Source: Oscillospiraceae bacterium
Lineage (GTDB): Bacteria; Bacillota_A; Clostridia; Oscillospirales; Oscillospiraceae
Reading direction: 5' to 3'
Assembly (NCBI GenBank): GCA_015068055.1
Contig: SVLG01000002.1
Span: 8,354-72,353, forward strand
DNA length: 64,000 bases
The notes beneath the pieces were generated by a model, which saw nothing but the letters and a program-made list of their open reading frames with translations, did no database searches and was not told where the DNA came from. The translations under genes were made by a program, and so were the position numbers. Below are positions 17,641 through 25,626 of this stretch, piece by piece; the stretch's first letter is position 1; every line of letters begins with the position of its first letter.

Positions 17641-17873
17641 CCTTCGTCCCCCATGTCAAAAGGCAGCTCCACGGGTGCGCCGTCAGCACCCTTCTGGAGT
17701 TTGCGAACCACCTGTTCGGCTTCATCCAGCTCCTTTTCGCAGCGTCGGATCAAACCGGCTCCTTCCTGAAACAGCGCCAGCGACTGATCCAGCGGGGCAT
17801 CCCCTCTCTCCAGCAGACGTACGATGGCATCCAGTCGGTTCATTGCCTCTTCAAAGGTCATTTTATCTTTCAT
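17637..17873 (-). CDS. xseB: Exodeoxyribonuclease VII small subunit
   Basis: A 78-residue subunit that, with XseA, degrades single-stranded DNA to oligonucleotides. It has the compact helical pattern TFEEAMNRLDAIVRLLERGD then SLALFQEGAGLIRRCEKELDEAEQ. The frame is open far upstream, but AAGGAG precedes this ATG and the length fits the family. Unusually it is separated from xseA by a lipoprotein gene. Confidence 0.92.
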   Translation of the reverse strand: MKDKMTFEEAMNRLDAIVRLLERGDAPLDQSLALFQEGAGLIRRCEKELDEAEQVVRKLQKGADGAPVELPFDMGDEG

Positions 17874-17886
17874 GGTAATAAACTCC

Positions 17887-18915
17887 TTATTTAACGCGCA
17901 CGATACAGCTGGCCATAAGAGAGCCCGTGCTGACGTAAACAGTCGTAAACTTTCCGGCTTTAAGACCCGTGACCGTGCCATTCTGGTCAATGGCCACGAC
18001 GTTTGGATCGGCTGTACTCCAACTGACAGGCTGCTCGTCGATGTTCTTAAACTCACAGTTGAGATCCAGAGACTGCCCTTCGTCGATGGTAATGTCCGTG
18101 CTGACATAGCCGGCATAGGTAACCACGACGCCAGACTGGTCATTCTCTATAACAGCATCCTCCACCGGAACATAGGAGGGACGCTGTCCGCGCACACGAA
18201 CCCAGCACTCGCTCTTCCCCTCACCAACTTTGCAGATAATTCTGGCACTGCCCTCGCTCAGCGCGGTAACAAGACCATCCGCAGACACAGCTGCCACTGC
18301 AGGATCGGAAACCTCCCAAATTACGGGATCTTCCGTATCCGCCGGATTTACCACCGCCTTCAGCTGCAGGGTTTCGCTGGAAGACGCATTCATTGTGAAG
18401 TCATAAACGGGATTTCCCAGGAAACAAATGGAGATCTTGGGTTTGGCAGGTTTTGCCACCGTGATCTTACAGATGCCGATATACTCCTCCCCTGCCCTGC
18501 AGGTAATGTCCGTGCTGCCTTCGGTAAGTGTGGTAACAAGGCCGTTTTCATCCACACTGGCCACGGAAGCATTGCTGCTCTCATAGCTCAGAGCAGGCGC
18601 CCCATCCGGAAGCTCTATCTCCAACTGCAGCGTTTTGTCCGGACGGGCGGTGATGGAGTTGACCTCTTTATTGTCATAGCGGATGCTCAGCGGGGCCGGG
18701 GTCGGCTCCGGCGTGGGTTCAGGCGTAGGTTCCGGAGTGGGCTCCGCCGTCGGTGCCACGGTGGCTCCGGGCGTTGCCACGGGTTCAGCCCATTGGGGAG
18801 TACCCTGCTGCGGCGCGGGCGTAGGCTCCGGCGCAGAATCTTTATCCTTGCCGCAGCCGCCCAGAAGCAGCACGACCATCAGAAGAAGGGACAGAATCTT
18901 TTTCATATCAAACAT
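17887..18915 (-). CDS. Ig-like (Big_2) repeat lipoprotein
   Basis: A 342-residue exported lipoprotein. The N-terminus has a hydrophobic segment and a lipobox LLLGGC, followed by a Pro/Thr/Glu linker with tandem PTPE units. Then come three bacterial Ig-like domains, recognised by repeats of ASVDENGLVTTLTEGSTDI, AAVSADGLVTALSEGSARI and VAIDQNGTVTGLKAGKF. It is expected on the outer face of the membrane, binding or spacing at the cell surface. It sits between xseA and xseB and overlaps the xseA end by 8 bases. The ATG chosen has GGAGGC just upstream. Its relation to exonuclease VII is unclear. Confidence 0.85.
   Translation of the reverse strand: MFDMKKILSLLLMVVLLLGGCGKDKDSAPEPTPAPQQGTPQWAEPVATPGATVAPTAEPTPEPTPEPTPEPTPAPLSIRYDNKEVNSITARPDKTLQLEIELPDGAPALSYESSNASVASVDENGLVTTLTEGSTDITCRAGEEYIGICKITVAKPAKPKISICFLGNPVYDFTMNASSSETLQLKAVVNPADTEDPVIWEVSDPAVAAVSADGLVTALSEGSARIICKVGEGKSECWVRVRGQRPSYVPVEDAVIENDQSGVVVTYAGYVSTDITIDEGQSLDLNCEFKNIDEQPVSWSTADPNVVAIDQNGTVTGLKAGKFTTVYVSTGSLMASCIVRVK
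18690..18765 (-). repeat. Tandem PTPE-coding repeat in the lipoprotein linker
   Basis: Short degenerate repeats, 12 bases per unit, encode repeated Pro-Thr-Pro-Glu. Such a tract can change length by slippage and vary the distance of the Ig-like domains from the membrane. Confidence 0.6.
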
Positions 18916-20146
18916 GCTCAGCCTCCGTTTCCTTCGCAATTGATTCTTCTCGTATGTGTTCAACGCGACAGTCCACCGAACCCCGGGCCATGGTCACCGT
19001 AAGAGATTGCCCGGTCTGCAGCGCGGCAGCATCGCTGACGACCTTTCCCTCCGCATCCTGTACCATGCTGAAGCCGCGGGACAGAACCTTCAGCGGGCTC
19101 ATGGCATCCAGAGAGGCGCAAAGACGGATAAAAGACTGCCGTCTCTGCTGCAGCGTACGCTCTCCGGCAGCGCCGAGACGCTGGGACAGGCGGTCTGTTT
19201 CCTGTCGTTTCTGGTCAAAATAGACGGTGGGACTCTCCAACACCCGGCGGCGCTTCAGGTCATCCAGGCGACCGGAAAGCAGATCCAGCCGCTTTGTCAT
19301 AGCCTGACGGCTGCGGGCCATGGCAGAAGCCAGACGTTCACGGATCTCAGCCTCGTCAGGCACGGCCAGTTCCGCGCCGTTGGAAGGCGTTGCCGCCCGG
19401 AGGTCGGCCACAAAGTCTGCAATGGTCACGTCCGGCTCATGACCCACGGCGGAAATCACGGGAATCTCGCTGGCATAAACAGCACGGGCCACGCGCTCAT
19501 CGTTAAAGGCCCAGAGATCCTCAATGGAACCGCCGCCGCGGCCGGTAATAATCAGGTCCGCTACCTGCCAGCGGTTCGCATAGCGGATGGCGCCGACAAT
19601 CTCCGCCGGAGCCTCCACACCCTGCACCCTGACCGGCATGACGATCACTTTGCTTAGCGGCCAACGCTTGCCCAGAACACGGATTACGTCCCGCACGGCA
19701 GCGCCGGCACCGGATGTAATCACCGCGATCCGCCGCGGATACTCAGGCAGCGGCTTCTTGCATGCACGGTCAAAAAGGCCTTCCGCCTGCAAGCGCGCTT
19801 TCAGCTGCTCATAGGCGAGATAAAGGTCACCTACACCCTCGGGGCTCATCTGCGTCACATACAGCTGATACGCCCCGTCACGCGGGAACACGGTAACGCT
19901 GCCCTGGCAGAGGACACCCATACCGTTTTCCGGCCGGAAGGGCAATTTCATCGCGCTGCCTTTAAACATAACACAGCGCAAAGAGCCGTCTTTATCCTTC
20001 AGGGTAAAATAGTGATGTCCGGAGGGATATACCTTATAGTTGGACAGTTCCCCCCGGACGCAAACCCGACCCAGAAGCGCATCTGAATCAAGAAGACCCT
20101 TTATGTGTTTATTGAGTTCGCCAACGGAAAGGATGTTCTCAGCCAT
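18908..20146 (-). CDS. xseA: Exodeoxyribonuclease VII large subunit
   Basis: The catalytic subunit, about 412 residues. An N-terminal OB-fold (LSVGELNKHIKGLLDSD to GELSNYKVYPSGHHYFTLKD) is followed by the nuclease domain (RIAVITSGAGAAVRDV, then GRGGGSIEDLWAFNDE and SAVGHEPDVTIADFVADLRA) and a C-terminal coiled coil. The start overlaps the nusB stop as GTGATG; either GTG or ATG could serve. It belongs to the operon asp23-nusB-xseA-lipoprotein-xseB-ispA. Confidence 0.95.
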   Translation of the reverse strand: MAENILSVGELNKHIKGLLDSDALLGRVCVRGELSNYKVYPSGHHYFTLKDKDGSLRCVMFKGSAMKLPFRPENGMGVLCQGSVTVFPRDGAYQLYVTQMSPEGVGDLYLAYEQLKARLQAEGLFDRACKKPLPEYPRRIAVITSGAGAAVRDVIRVLGKRWPLSKVIVMPVRVQGVEAPAEIVGAIRYANRWQVADLIITGRGGGSIEDLWAFNDERVARAVYASEIPVISAVGHEPDVTIADFVADLRAATPSNGAELAVPDEAEIRERLASAMARSRQAMTKRLDLLSGRLDDLKRRRVLESPTVYFDQKRQETDRLSQRLGAAGERTLQQRRQSFIRLCASLDAMSPLKVLSRGFSMVQDAEGKVVSDAAALQTGQSLTVTMARGSVDCRVEHIREESIAKETEAEHV

Positions 20147-20589
20147 CACTCTTCGTTCTCACGCTCACGGACAAAGCTGCCGAGAATGCCGTTGATGAAA
20201 CTGACCGTCTCCGCCTCATCAAAGCTCTTGGCCAGCTCCACCGCCTCGTTGATGGACGCTGCCTGCGGAATATCATCCATGTAGAGAATCTCGTACATGG
20301 CGCAGCGCAGCACCGCAAGAGCCGTACGGGAAATACGGCCGATCTTCCATCCGCGGGAGTACTGGCTGATGTAGTGATCCAACTCCACCCGATGGGCATT
20401 GACACCCTCTACCAGTTCCCGGATATACTCCTGCTGGACAGCGTCGGGGATCTCCTCGAAAATCCCACCCTCCGGGGGAAGGGCACGGAAATAATCTTCG
20501 CTGAAAAAGTCGGCGATCTGCAGATCGCTGCCACCGTTGCTGGCAAAGCTCAGCTGCACGGCCAGTCGTCTAGCTGCTGTTCTAGTCAT
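20146..20589 (-). CDS. nusB: Transcription antitermination factor NusB
   Basis: An all-helical RNA-binding protein (147 residues) that acts with NusE/S10 in rRNA antitermination. The N-terminus (TRTAARRLAVQLSFA) and the C-terminal INEAVELAKSFDEAETVSFINGIL motif are typical. It overlaps the asp23 stop by one base (TGATG) and is followed by xseA, a gene order common in Firmicutes. Confidence 0.93.
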   Translation of the reverse strand: MTRTAARRLAVQLSFASNGGSDLQIADFFSEDYFRALPPEGGIFEEIPDAVQQEYIRELVEGVNAHRVELDHYISQYSRGWKIGRISRTALAVLRCAMYEILYMDDIPQAASINEAVELAKSFDEAETVSFINGILGSFVRERENEE

Positions 20590-20966
20590 CACTTTATCTC
20601 TGCCTTTTCAAAAGAAATACCGGTAACGTGGATATTCACCACGGTCTCCATGCCGGTCATGGCCTCAATGGAGGCCGCCACACTGCGCTGCACCCGGCGG
20701 GCGGCATCGGCTACATTATAACCATAGCGTACAAGGATCAGAAGGTCGACCACGGCCTTACCGGATGCAGAAGTAACCTTGATACCCTTGGGAGAGTTCT
20801 TGATGCCGAAGAAACCGGCCAGATCGGAGCCAAGGGCCGTGGGGTTGGAGAGTCCCGCAACACCGTCCACATCGTTCAATGCGGCGGACACCATCATCCC
20901 AATGACCTCCTCCGAAATACATACATTTCCCTTTTCCGTCTGATTGATAATGTAGTTTTCAGGCAT
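20589..20966 (-). CDS. Asp23/Gls24 family envelope stress protein
   Basis: A 125-residue protein of the Asp23/Gls24 family. It has the typical ISEEVIGMMVSAALNDVDGVAGL opening and a C-terminal VQRSVAASIEAMTGMETVVNIHVTGISF. Family members are membrane-associated or cytoplasmic and linked to envelope stress; the molecular role is poorly defined. It is the first gene of the nusB/xse/ispA operon, as in many Firmicutes. Confidence 0.9.
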   Translation of the reverse strand: MPENYIINQTEKGNVCISEEVIGMMVSAALNDVDGVAGLSNPTALGSDLAGFFGIKNSPKGIKVTSASGKAVVDLLILVRYGYNVADAARRVQRSVAASIEAMTGMETVVNIHVTGISFEKAEIK

Positions 20967-21020
20967 ATCCGATACCTCCCGGCATAATTACACCTTATCA
21001 TACCACGTTCAGACGAAAAA

Positions 21021-21056
21021 ATAAAGAGGCTTCCCCGAAATTGTTTTCGAGGAAGC
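21021..21056 (-). terminator. Terminator after spoIIIAH
   Basis: A 12-bp stem with one mismatch (GCTTCCTCGAAA with TTTCGGGGAAGC on the minus strand) is followed by CTCTTTATTTTTT. It ends the spoIIIA operon just before the asp23 gene. Confidence 0.75.
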
Positions 21057-21064
21057 GGAAAAGA

Positions 21065-21634
21065 TCAGCGGTCTTTGACCTCGATGATGTTGATCTGGCT
21101 GGCCTCAAGTCCGGTAGTACTCAACACCGTCTCCGTCACCCGGGCAACATCCGCTTCCGCCAGGCCCTCAACCGGTGCCGGCACGGCAATGGTGCAGCCA
21201 TCGGCAGCCAGATAGACCACGCAGTCGGCAAACTCTTTGGCCAGCAGTTCGTTCTCTATCTGGCTTTCAATCATGCTCCATTCCGCCATGGCTGTAATCT
21301 CGGACATGGCACTGTTAATAACCTCCTGCGAGGCCGTTTCTGCGCAGGCGGCCGTTTCCAGCAGCGCCATGGCGGCATCCCGGGACTCCTGTCTGGTAAG
21401 GCGGGCCTGCGCGAAATACTCCGCACTCTCGTCAATCCCGCTGGCCAGCGTCATACCGTAGTTTTCTTCCAGCGCCGCCGTCATCGCATCCTCGGCCCGC
21501 GCCATGGCGCTGTCTGCCCTGCCCCACTTGTTGTTAAAAGACCAGTTCAGATAGGCAGCCCCGCAGACAAAGAACAGGACCGCTGCCAATATGAGATTTC
21601 GTTTCAGGTTTTTCCCGCTTTTGAATTCCTTCAT
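21065..21634 (-). CDS. spoIIIAH: Stage III sporulation protein AH
   Basis: Mother-cell protein (189 residues) with one N-terminal transmembrane helix (NLILAAVLFFVCGAAYL) and an intermembrane-space domain that binds forespore SpoIIQ to form the feeding-tube channel. The C-terminal half carries the YscJ/FliF-like ring-building fold (AAETASQEVINSAMSEI, then DCVVYLAADGCTIAVP). It is somewhat shorter than the Bacillus protein (218 aa). It starts 1 base after the spoIIIAG stop. Confidence 0.92.
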   Translation of the reverse strand: MKEFKSGKNLKRNLILAAVLFFVCGAAYLNWSFNNKWGRADSAMARAEDAMTAALEENYGMTLASGIDESAEYFAQARLTRQESRDAAMALLETAACAETASQEVINSAMSEITAMAEWSMIESQIENELLAKEFADCVVYLAADGCTIAVPAPVEGLAEADVARVTETVLSTTGLEASQINIIEVKDR

Positions 21635-21635
21635 T

Positions 21636-22013
21636 TCAGTTACCCCCCTGATTCTTCATTTTTAATACAATGATCTTATTGCTGCCAAGTCCCGTATAGG
21701 CAGAAACAGCCCGGACAATCTCCAGTGAAACCGCGGCGCTTTCGGCTCCGTCGCAGACAACAACCGCTCCGCCGGCGCCGTCTCTTTCCTGCCGAAGAAG
21801 AACATACACTCTGCCGCAGCCCTCGATCTGCTCCAGTACGGCACAAAGCTTTTCCTCATCGCTGTCAAACTTTGCGTCATCGCCGGGATAGCTCCGCTCC
21901 GCCGCGGTCTTCCCCGGCAGGATCATCAGAGCCGCGCCCATAAGCAGCACCAACAGCAGTGCCCTGTTCTTTTCCGGAAGGCGGGAGCCGCCTTTCTCAT
22001 CCTTCGTCTTCAT
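21636..22013 (-). CDS. spoIIIAG: Stage III sporulation protein AG, short form
   Basis: A 125-residue protein with an N-terminal TM helix (ALLLVLLMGAALMILPG) and a ring-building-type domain (KLCAVLEQIEGCGRVYVLL, then SLEIVRAVSAYTGLGSNKI). The Bacillus subtilis protein has about 229 residues because a long beta-rich insertion forms the large ring of the channel. That insertion is almost absent here, leaving only about a dozen residues between the two halves. The start overlaps spoIIIAF by 17 bases, with a weak ribosome binding site. Confidence 0.88.
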   Translation of the reverse strand: MKTKDEKGGSRLPEKNRALLLVLLMGAALMILPGKTAAERSYPGDDAKFDSDEEKLCAVLEQIEGCGRVYVLLRQERDGAGGAVVVCDGAESAAVSLEIVRAVSAYTGLGSNKIIVLKMKNQGGN

Positions 22014-22485
22014 ACCAGCTCTGCCTTTCCGCCGCAATACCCAGCTCCGCCTCCAGACGTGCCGCCAAGCGGCGCCGCATATTTTCCGGAGCCTTCATGT
22101 ACAGCTTTGCCTCCCAGGGTACCCAGCAGTCATCCCGCCATTTTGCCCTCACCTCCACCCTGCCCTCCAGGCCGAGAGCGTGTGCCTCGTCCAAAATGTA
22201 TGCGGCACACCCCTCCTCTATGTACAATCGCTCCAGTCTCTTTTCCTGCTCGTTCAAGTCCTCCGTCAGAGCAAGGACGCTTTCATGATACCCTGCCAGA
22301 GAAAGAGCATAGTCATCCAGATCCGGACGGGCCAGCGGTGAGATCAAAGTCAGCGTCAGCACCAGACCGCTGATCAGACGCAGCACCTTCTTCACTGCAC
22401 CGGCGGGAACAATGCTCTGGGCGCAGGCCGTGATAACAGATGCCCCGCAAAGGCCGATGATCCATTGTCGAAGCAGTTCTGTCAT
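21997..22485 (-). CDS. spoIIIAF: Stage III sporulation protein AF
   Basis: A 162-residue protein with two N-terminal membrane segments (LLRQWIIGLCGASVITACAQ, then VLRLISGLVLTLTLISPL) and a soluble C-terminal domain in the space between mother cell and forespore. It is part of the SpoIIIA-SpoIIQ complex. The start is set by the ATGA overlap with spoIIIAE; the frame stays open upstream but without a binding site. Confidence 0.88.
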   Translation of the reverse strand: MTELLRQWIIGLCGASVITACAQSIVPAGAVKKVLRLISGLVLTLTLISPLARPDLDDYALSLAGYHESVLALTEDLNEQEKRLERLYIEEGCAAYILDEAHALGLEGRVEVRAKWRDDCWVPWEAKLYMKAPENMRRRLAARLEAELGIAAERQSWYEDEG

Positions 22486-23552
22486 ACAGCAATCTTCATA
22501 AATGCGAAAACGGATATGTACAAAAAAACAGCCCCCGATCCTGTCATGGCCAGAAGCATGCCGAAGCAGCTGCCAAGGTTGTCCAGCAGTTCCGCCAGCC
22601 GACCGCCGCTCAGGCAGGCACAGAGAGCGGCACAAAGTTTATAAAGAAGATATCGCAGCCCCAGCTCCAGTACGGGAGTCAGGCAAATGCAGAGGATAGC
22701 CAGCAGGCCAAAGCTGCCGCAAAGACCCCTGAGACTCCCTGCTGCCGCAGCCAGAGCACCGGAGGCATCGGACAAAATCCGGCCCACCACCGGCAGCGCA
22801 GTTGACAGCACCGTCTTTGTAAGCCGGGCAGCCGAGGCATCGGCGCTGCCGCTGACAACACCACTCACCGAGAGCCAAAGGGCAAAGGCCGTGGTCAGTC
22901 CTCCCAGAAGCATCGTGCAGAGACTCCGCATCAGCCTTGCCGCCGTCTTCAATGCCCCGCCGCCCACGGCGGCGTTGGCTATGGCCAGAGCCGCATAGCC
23001 GCATATAACAGGGACAATCAACCGGACGGAAAGATGAAGAAGTATGTCCATAAATACAGCAGTGGACGCACTGGCCGCCGCCGCTGTCCCCACCGCGCCG
23101 GAGGCGGCCGCCGTGGCTGCCAGCACCGGAAGCAGTACCCGTGAGTAATCCGACAGGGTTTCCATGGCCTCCAGAGCCCCCGACATATAGGAGTCTACAT
23201 CCACCAGAGCAGCCGCACCGATGGCAGCTACCCCGGCCAGCAATACATAGGAGGAGGCCTGACCCGATGTATCAGCCGCTTCCGTAAGGGAGCAAATGAG
23301 CACCACGGCCATCATTACCAGCACCGTTCCACAGGAGCGGCGGGCAAGATCTTCCAGTCGTTTTAGAAAGTGCTGCAGTATCCGCTGCGGCAGTTCTTTT
23401 CCCGCCGCGTCTTCCGGCAAAGCATCGCCCATGTACTCACGGGCACTTTCCGGCAATGCATCGGACAGAGCCCGCGAGCCGAAATCATCCACGGCAGATG
23501 CCGGAAACACGAGCAGGATCGCTGTCAGCAGAAAGAACGCTGCATATCTCAT
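22482..23552 (-). CDS. spoIIIAE: Stage III sporulation protein AE
   Basis: A 356-residue polytopic membrane protein with a cleavable-type signal (AAFFLLTAILLVFPASAVDD) and about eight further hydrophobic segments. It is the largest membrane component of the SpoIIIA channel needed for sigma-G activity in the engulfed forespore. The chosen ATG has GGAGGC 7 bases ahead and overlaps spoIIIAD by 4 bases. Confidence 0.92.
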   Translation of the reverse strand: MRYAAFFLLTAILLVFPASAVDDFGSRALSDALPESAREYMGDALPEDAAGKELPQRILQHFLKRLEDLARRSCGTVLVMMAVVLICSLTEAADTSGQASSYVLLAGVAAIGAAALVDVDSYMSGALEAMETLSDYSRVLLPVLAATAAASGAVGTAAAASASTAVFMDILLHLSVRLIVPVICGYAALAIANAAVGGGALKTAARLMRSLCTMLLGGLTTAFALWLSVSGVVSGSADASAARLTKTVLSTALPVVGRILSDASGALAAAAGSLRGLCGSFGLLAILCICLTPVLELGLRYLLYKLCAALCACLSGGRLAELLDNLGSCFGMLLAMTGSGAVFLYISVFAFMKIAV

Positions 23553-23935
23553 ACCAGCGCCTCCACCACGGACACCAGAGAGTTGATCAGCGGCAGCGCC
23601 ACATAAAGCGCGCAAAGAGTTCCGCAAAGCTCTACAAAGGCCGCGGCGGCCCCCTGCGAGGCATCTTTACATATCTGCGCACCCAGTTCCGTTACCAAAG
23701 CAATGCCCACACATTTAATTACCGGTGTCAACAGTACGGAAGATATTCCACTCCGCTCCGCAAGGCTCTCATAGGCTTCTGCAATCTCGCCGGTAACGCC
23801 TATGCAGAGAAAGGCCGCGGCCAGCCCTGCAGCCAGTGAGATCATCAGGGAAAGCTCCGGAACCGAACGTCGAAGCAGAAGAGCCAGAATGCTGCCGGTA
23901 ACGCCGATGGCAGCCGCTTTTACTGCAATGGTCAT
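23549..23935 (-). CDS. spoIIIAD: Stage III sporulation protein AD
   Basis: A 128-residue protein, very hydrophobic, with four membrane segments (IGVTGSILALLLRR and others). It is a component of the SpoIIIA membrane platform. It begins 1 base after spoIIIAC and ends in an ATGA overlap with spoIIIAE. Confidence 0.92.
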   Translation of the reverse strand: MTIAVKAAAIGVTGSILALLLRRSVPELSLMISLAAGLAAAFLCIGVTGEIAEAYESLAERSGISSVLLTPVIKCVGIALVTELGAQICKDASQGAAAAFVELCGTLCALYVALPLINSLVSVVEALV

Positions 23936-23936
23936 T

Positions 23937-24131
23937 TTAAAACCCGAAAAGTTCCCGGATCAGCTCGAATAGCTCGCTGATCTCCCGGACGACAACCACC
24001 AGCACGATTACAAGGCCTGCTATGCTTACCAAAAGGGCCTGATCATCCCGTCCGCTCCGACACAGCAGCATGTTCAGTACGGCAACCAGGATCCCGATGG
24101 CAGCTATCTTAAAAATAAGCTCTACCTCCAA
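23937..24131 (-). CDS. spoIIIAC: Stage III sporulation protein AC
   Basis: A 64-residue protein with two membrane helices (IFKIAAIGILVAVLNMLL and LLVSIAGLVIVLVVVV) that forms part of the SpoIIIA platform. The start is TTG with GAGAGG 6-7 bases upstream. It lies 51 bases after spoIIIAB. Confidence 0.92.
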   Translation of the reverse strand: MEVELIFKIAAIGILVAVLNMLLCRSGRDDQALLVSIAGLVIVLVVVVREISELFELIRELFGF

Positions 24132-24182
24132 CGCGTACCTCTCCTTCGTAAGCTTGTCTGCCCCATTCTATGCCCCGCAGCA

Positions 24183-24650
24183 TTAAATAAGAACGATTGC
24201 CGCAAGCAGTCCGGCGCAGACACCAAGGGAGGAGCAAAGCCGGCACTTTTGTTCCGCGTCCGCCTCTGCTTCCCGTAAAATCCGCCGAAGTCGTTCCGCT
24301 GCCGCCGGAAGAACGCGCCCGGGCTCATCGCCGCGGCTGAGGGCAAGTCCAAGTTCTTCGAGCACCTCGTTCTCCGCGGCCGGAAAGCCGAGCTCACCGA
24401 TCTCACGACACCATATCTCCGAAAAGCGCCTGTCACGCAGCTCGTCCGCTTCCACCCTGCAGCCGCAGAGAATTTTCAGTGCTTCCGTCAGTGGCGTTGC
24501 GAGGATGGAAACCTCCGTTTCAAAACTCTCCAGCCGAAGGAGGAGGGAACGCAGATTGGCAACGCGAAGGCGCAGTTCCCGGCTGCGCCCCAATCCCACA
24601 GCAGCGCAGGCCGACACCAGCATCACGGCACCTGCCCAGCGCATCAGCAT
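24183..24650 (-). CDS. spoIIIAB: Stage III sporulation protein AB
   Basis: A 155-residue protein with a hydrophobic N-terminus and C-terminus flanking a helical middle. The pattern resembles type II secretion GspF-like membrane proteins, as described for SpoIIIAB. GGAGGAAAGG precedes the ATG. It overlaps the end of spoIIIAA by 7 bases. Confidence 0.88.
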   Translation of the reverse strand: MLMRWAGAVMLVSACAAVGLGRSRELRLRVANLRSLLLRLESFETEVSILATPLTEALKILCGCRVEADELRDRRFSEIWCREIGELGFPAAENEVLEELGLALSRGDEPGRVLPAAAERLRRILREAEADAEQKCRLCSSLGVCAGLLAAIVLI

Positions 24651-25510
24651 AGCCTTTCCTCCCGGTATATACGCTCTGTTCCCCGACGCACGATGACAAC
24701 TGCCCGGCGAAAAATCCTGCGTTCCAGCAGTTCACGGTACAAAGGCCGTCGGCCCAGCTCAGCCACAGAAGAGGCATGAGCGGTGGCCAGCATTTCCACC
24801 CCACAGTGGCAAAGCATCTGGCAGGCCTCTATGTCCTCTGCCGCGGTAATCTCATCCATGGCAACAATATCCGGCGCCATGCTGCGCAGGAGCATCATGG
24901 CCGTTTCACTTTTCCGCCCCCCGCTGAGGACATCGGTGCTGGGGCCCAAATCGAAGCCGGGTCTGCCGCCGCTGAGAGCCGCCACTTCCCCCCGTTCATC
25001 ACACAGAGCTACTCTTTTTCCGCTGCGGGACAGGCAGCGGATCATATCACGGAGAAGGGTTGTTTTTCCGCCGCCTGGCGGCGAGAGAATGAGTGTGGAC
25101 ACAAAGCTTTCACCGCAAAGTGCGGCTCCGCAGCCCCACACCTCTCTCGGTATTCGAACGGCCGCCGAAGAAAAGCCCTTCAGAGTCCTGACCACTCCGC
25201 CCTCGGACACCACCTGTCCGCAAAAGCCCACGCGCACCCCGCCGCTGACCGTTATGAACCCATTGCGAAGACTCTCCGCCGCTGCATAGGGAGAAGCGCC
25301 GCTGCATATCTCCAAAAGCCGCTCGATGTCCTCCCTGCAGACGATCACCCCGCCCACGGGCTGCTCCCCCTCCGGCAGAAATACAGTCAGGCTTTCACCA
25401 CAGCGCAGACGAAACTCCGTTGCCCTTTCACGCTCCTTTCCGCCAAGCAAAGCCGCTGCGCGGCGTATCCGTTCCGGCAGCACGTCCAGCGCCGCCTCAT
25501 AACCCTTCAT
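24644..25510 (-). CDS. spoIIIAA: Stage III sporulation protein AA, ATPase
   Basis: The cytoplasmic ATPase of the SpoIIIA complex, related to secretion ATPases; 288 residues. Walker A reads SPPGGGKTTLLRD (about residue 142) and Walker B reads PDIVAMDEIT (about 213). It has the upstream SGGVRVGFCGQ motif typical of the family. A GTG two codons upstream is possible, but GGAGGGG is better spaced for the ATG. It is the first gene of the eight-gene operon, which in known spore-formers is read by sigma-E in the mother cell. Confidence 0.93.
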   Translation of the reverse strand: MKGYEAALDVLPERIRRAAALLGGKERERATEFRLRCGESLTVFLPEGEQPVGGVIVCREDIERLLEICSGASPYAAAESLRNGFITVSGGVRVGFCGQVVSEGGVVRTLKGFSSAAVRIPREVWGCGAALCGESFVSTLILSPPGGGKTTLLRDMIRCLSRSGKRVALCDERGEVAALSGGRPGFDLGPSTDVLSGGRKSETAMMLLRSMAPDIVAMDEITAAEDIEACQMLCHCGVEMLATAHASSVAELGRRPLYRELLERRIFRRAVVIVRRGTERIYREERLC

Positions 25511-25528
25511 AGACACCCCTCCCGCGAA

Positions 25529-25558
25529 AGTCTATGTTCCCAAACCCACATCCATGCC
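25529..25558 (-). promoter_or_regulatory. Possible sigma-E promoter of spoIIIAA-AH
   Basis: Reading leftward, CATAGACT (25536-25529) is close to the sigma-E -10 consensus CATACACT, with a weaker GGCATGGAT about 14 bases upstream as a -35. The position, just ahead of the ribosome binding site, fits the known control of this operon. Confidence 0.4.
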
Positions 25559-25563
25559 AAATC

Positions 25564-25592
25564 TTGACTTTGCCTACGGGGATGCTTATACT
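25564..25592 (+). promoter_or_regulatory. Sigma-A promoter of the ABC exporter operon
   Basis: TTGACT and TATACT are spaced by 17 bases, about 35 bases before the TTG start of the first ABC gene. Confidence 0.65.
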
Positions 25593-25626
25593 TTGATAAG
25601 GCCATTTCAAAGGAGGAGCACACACC

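Noticed and set aside
18690..18765. Possible CRISPR-like tandem repeat
   Set aside because: The units are 12 bases, contiguous and in frame, encoding PTPE; there are no spacers.
20967..21020. Promoter of the asp23 operon
   Set aside because: TATGAT is present, but the -35 (TTTATT) is weak and lies in the U tract of the preceding terminator.
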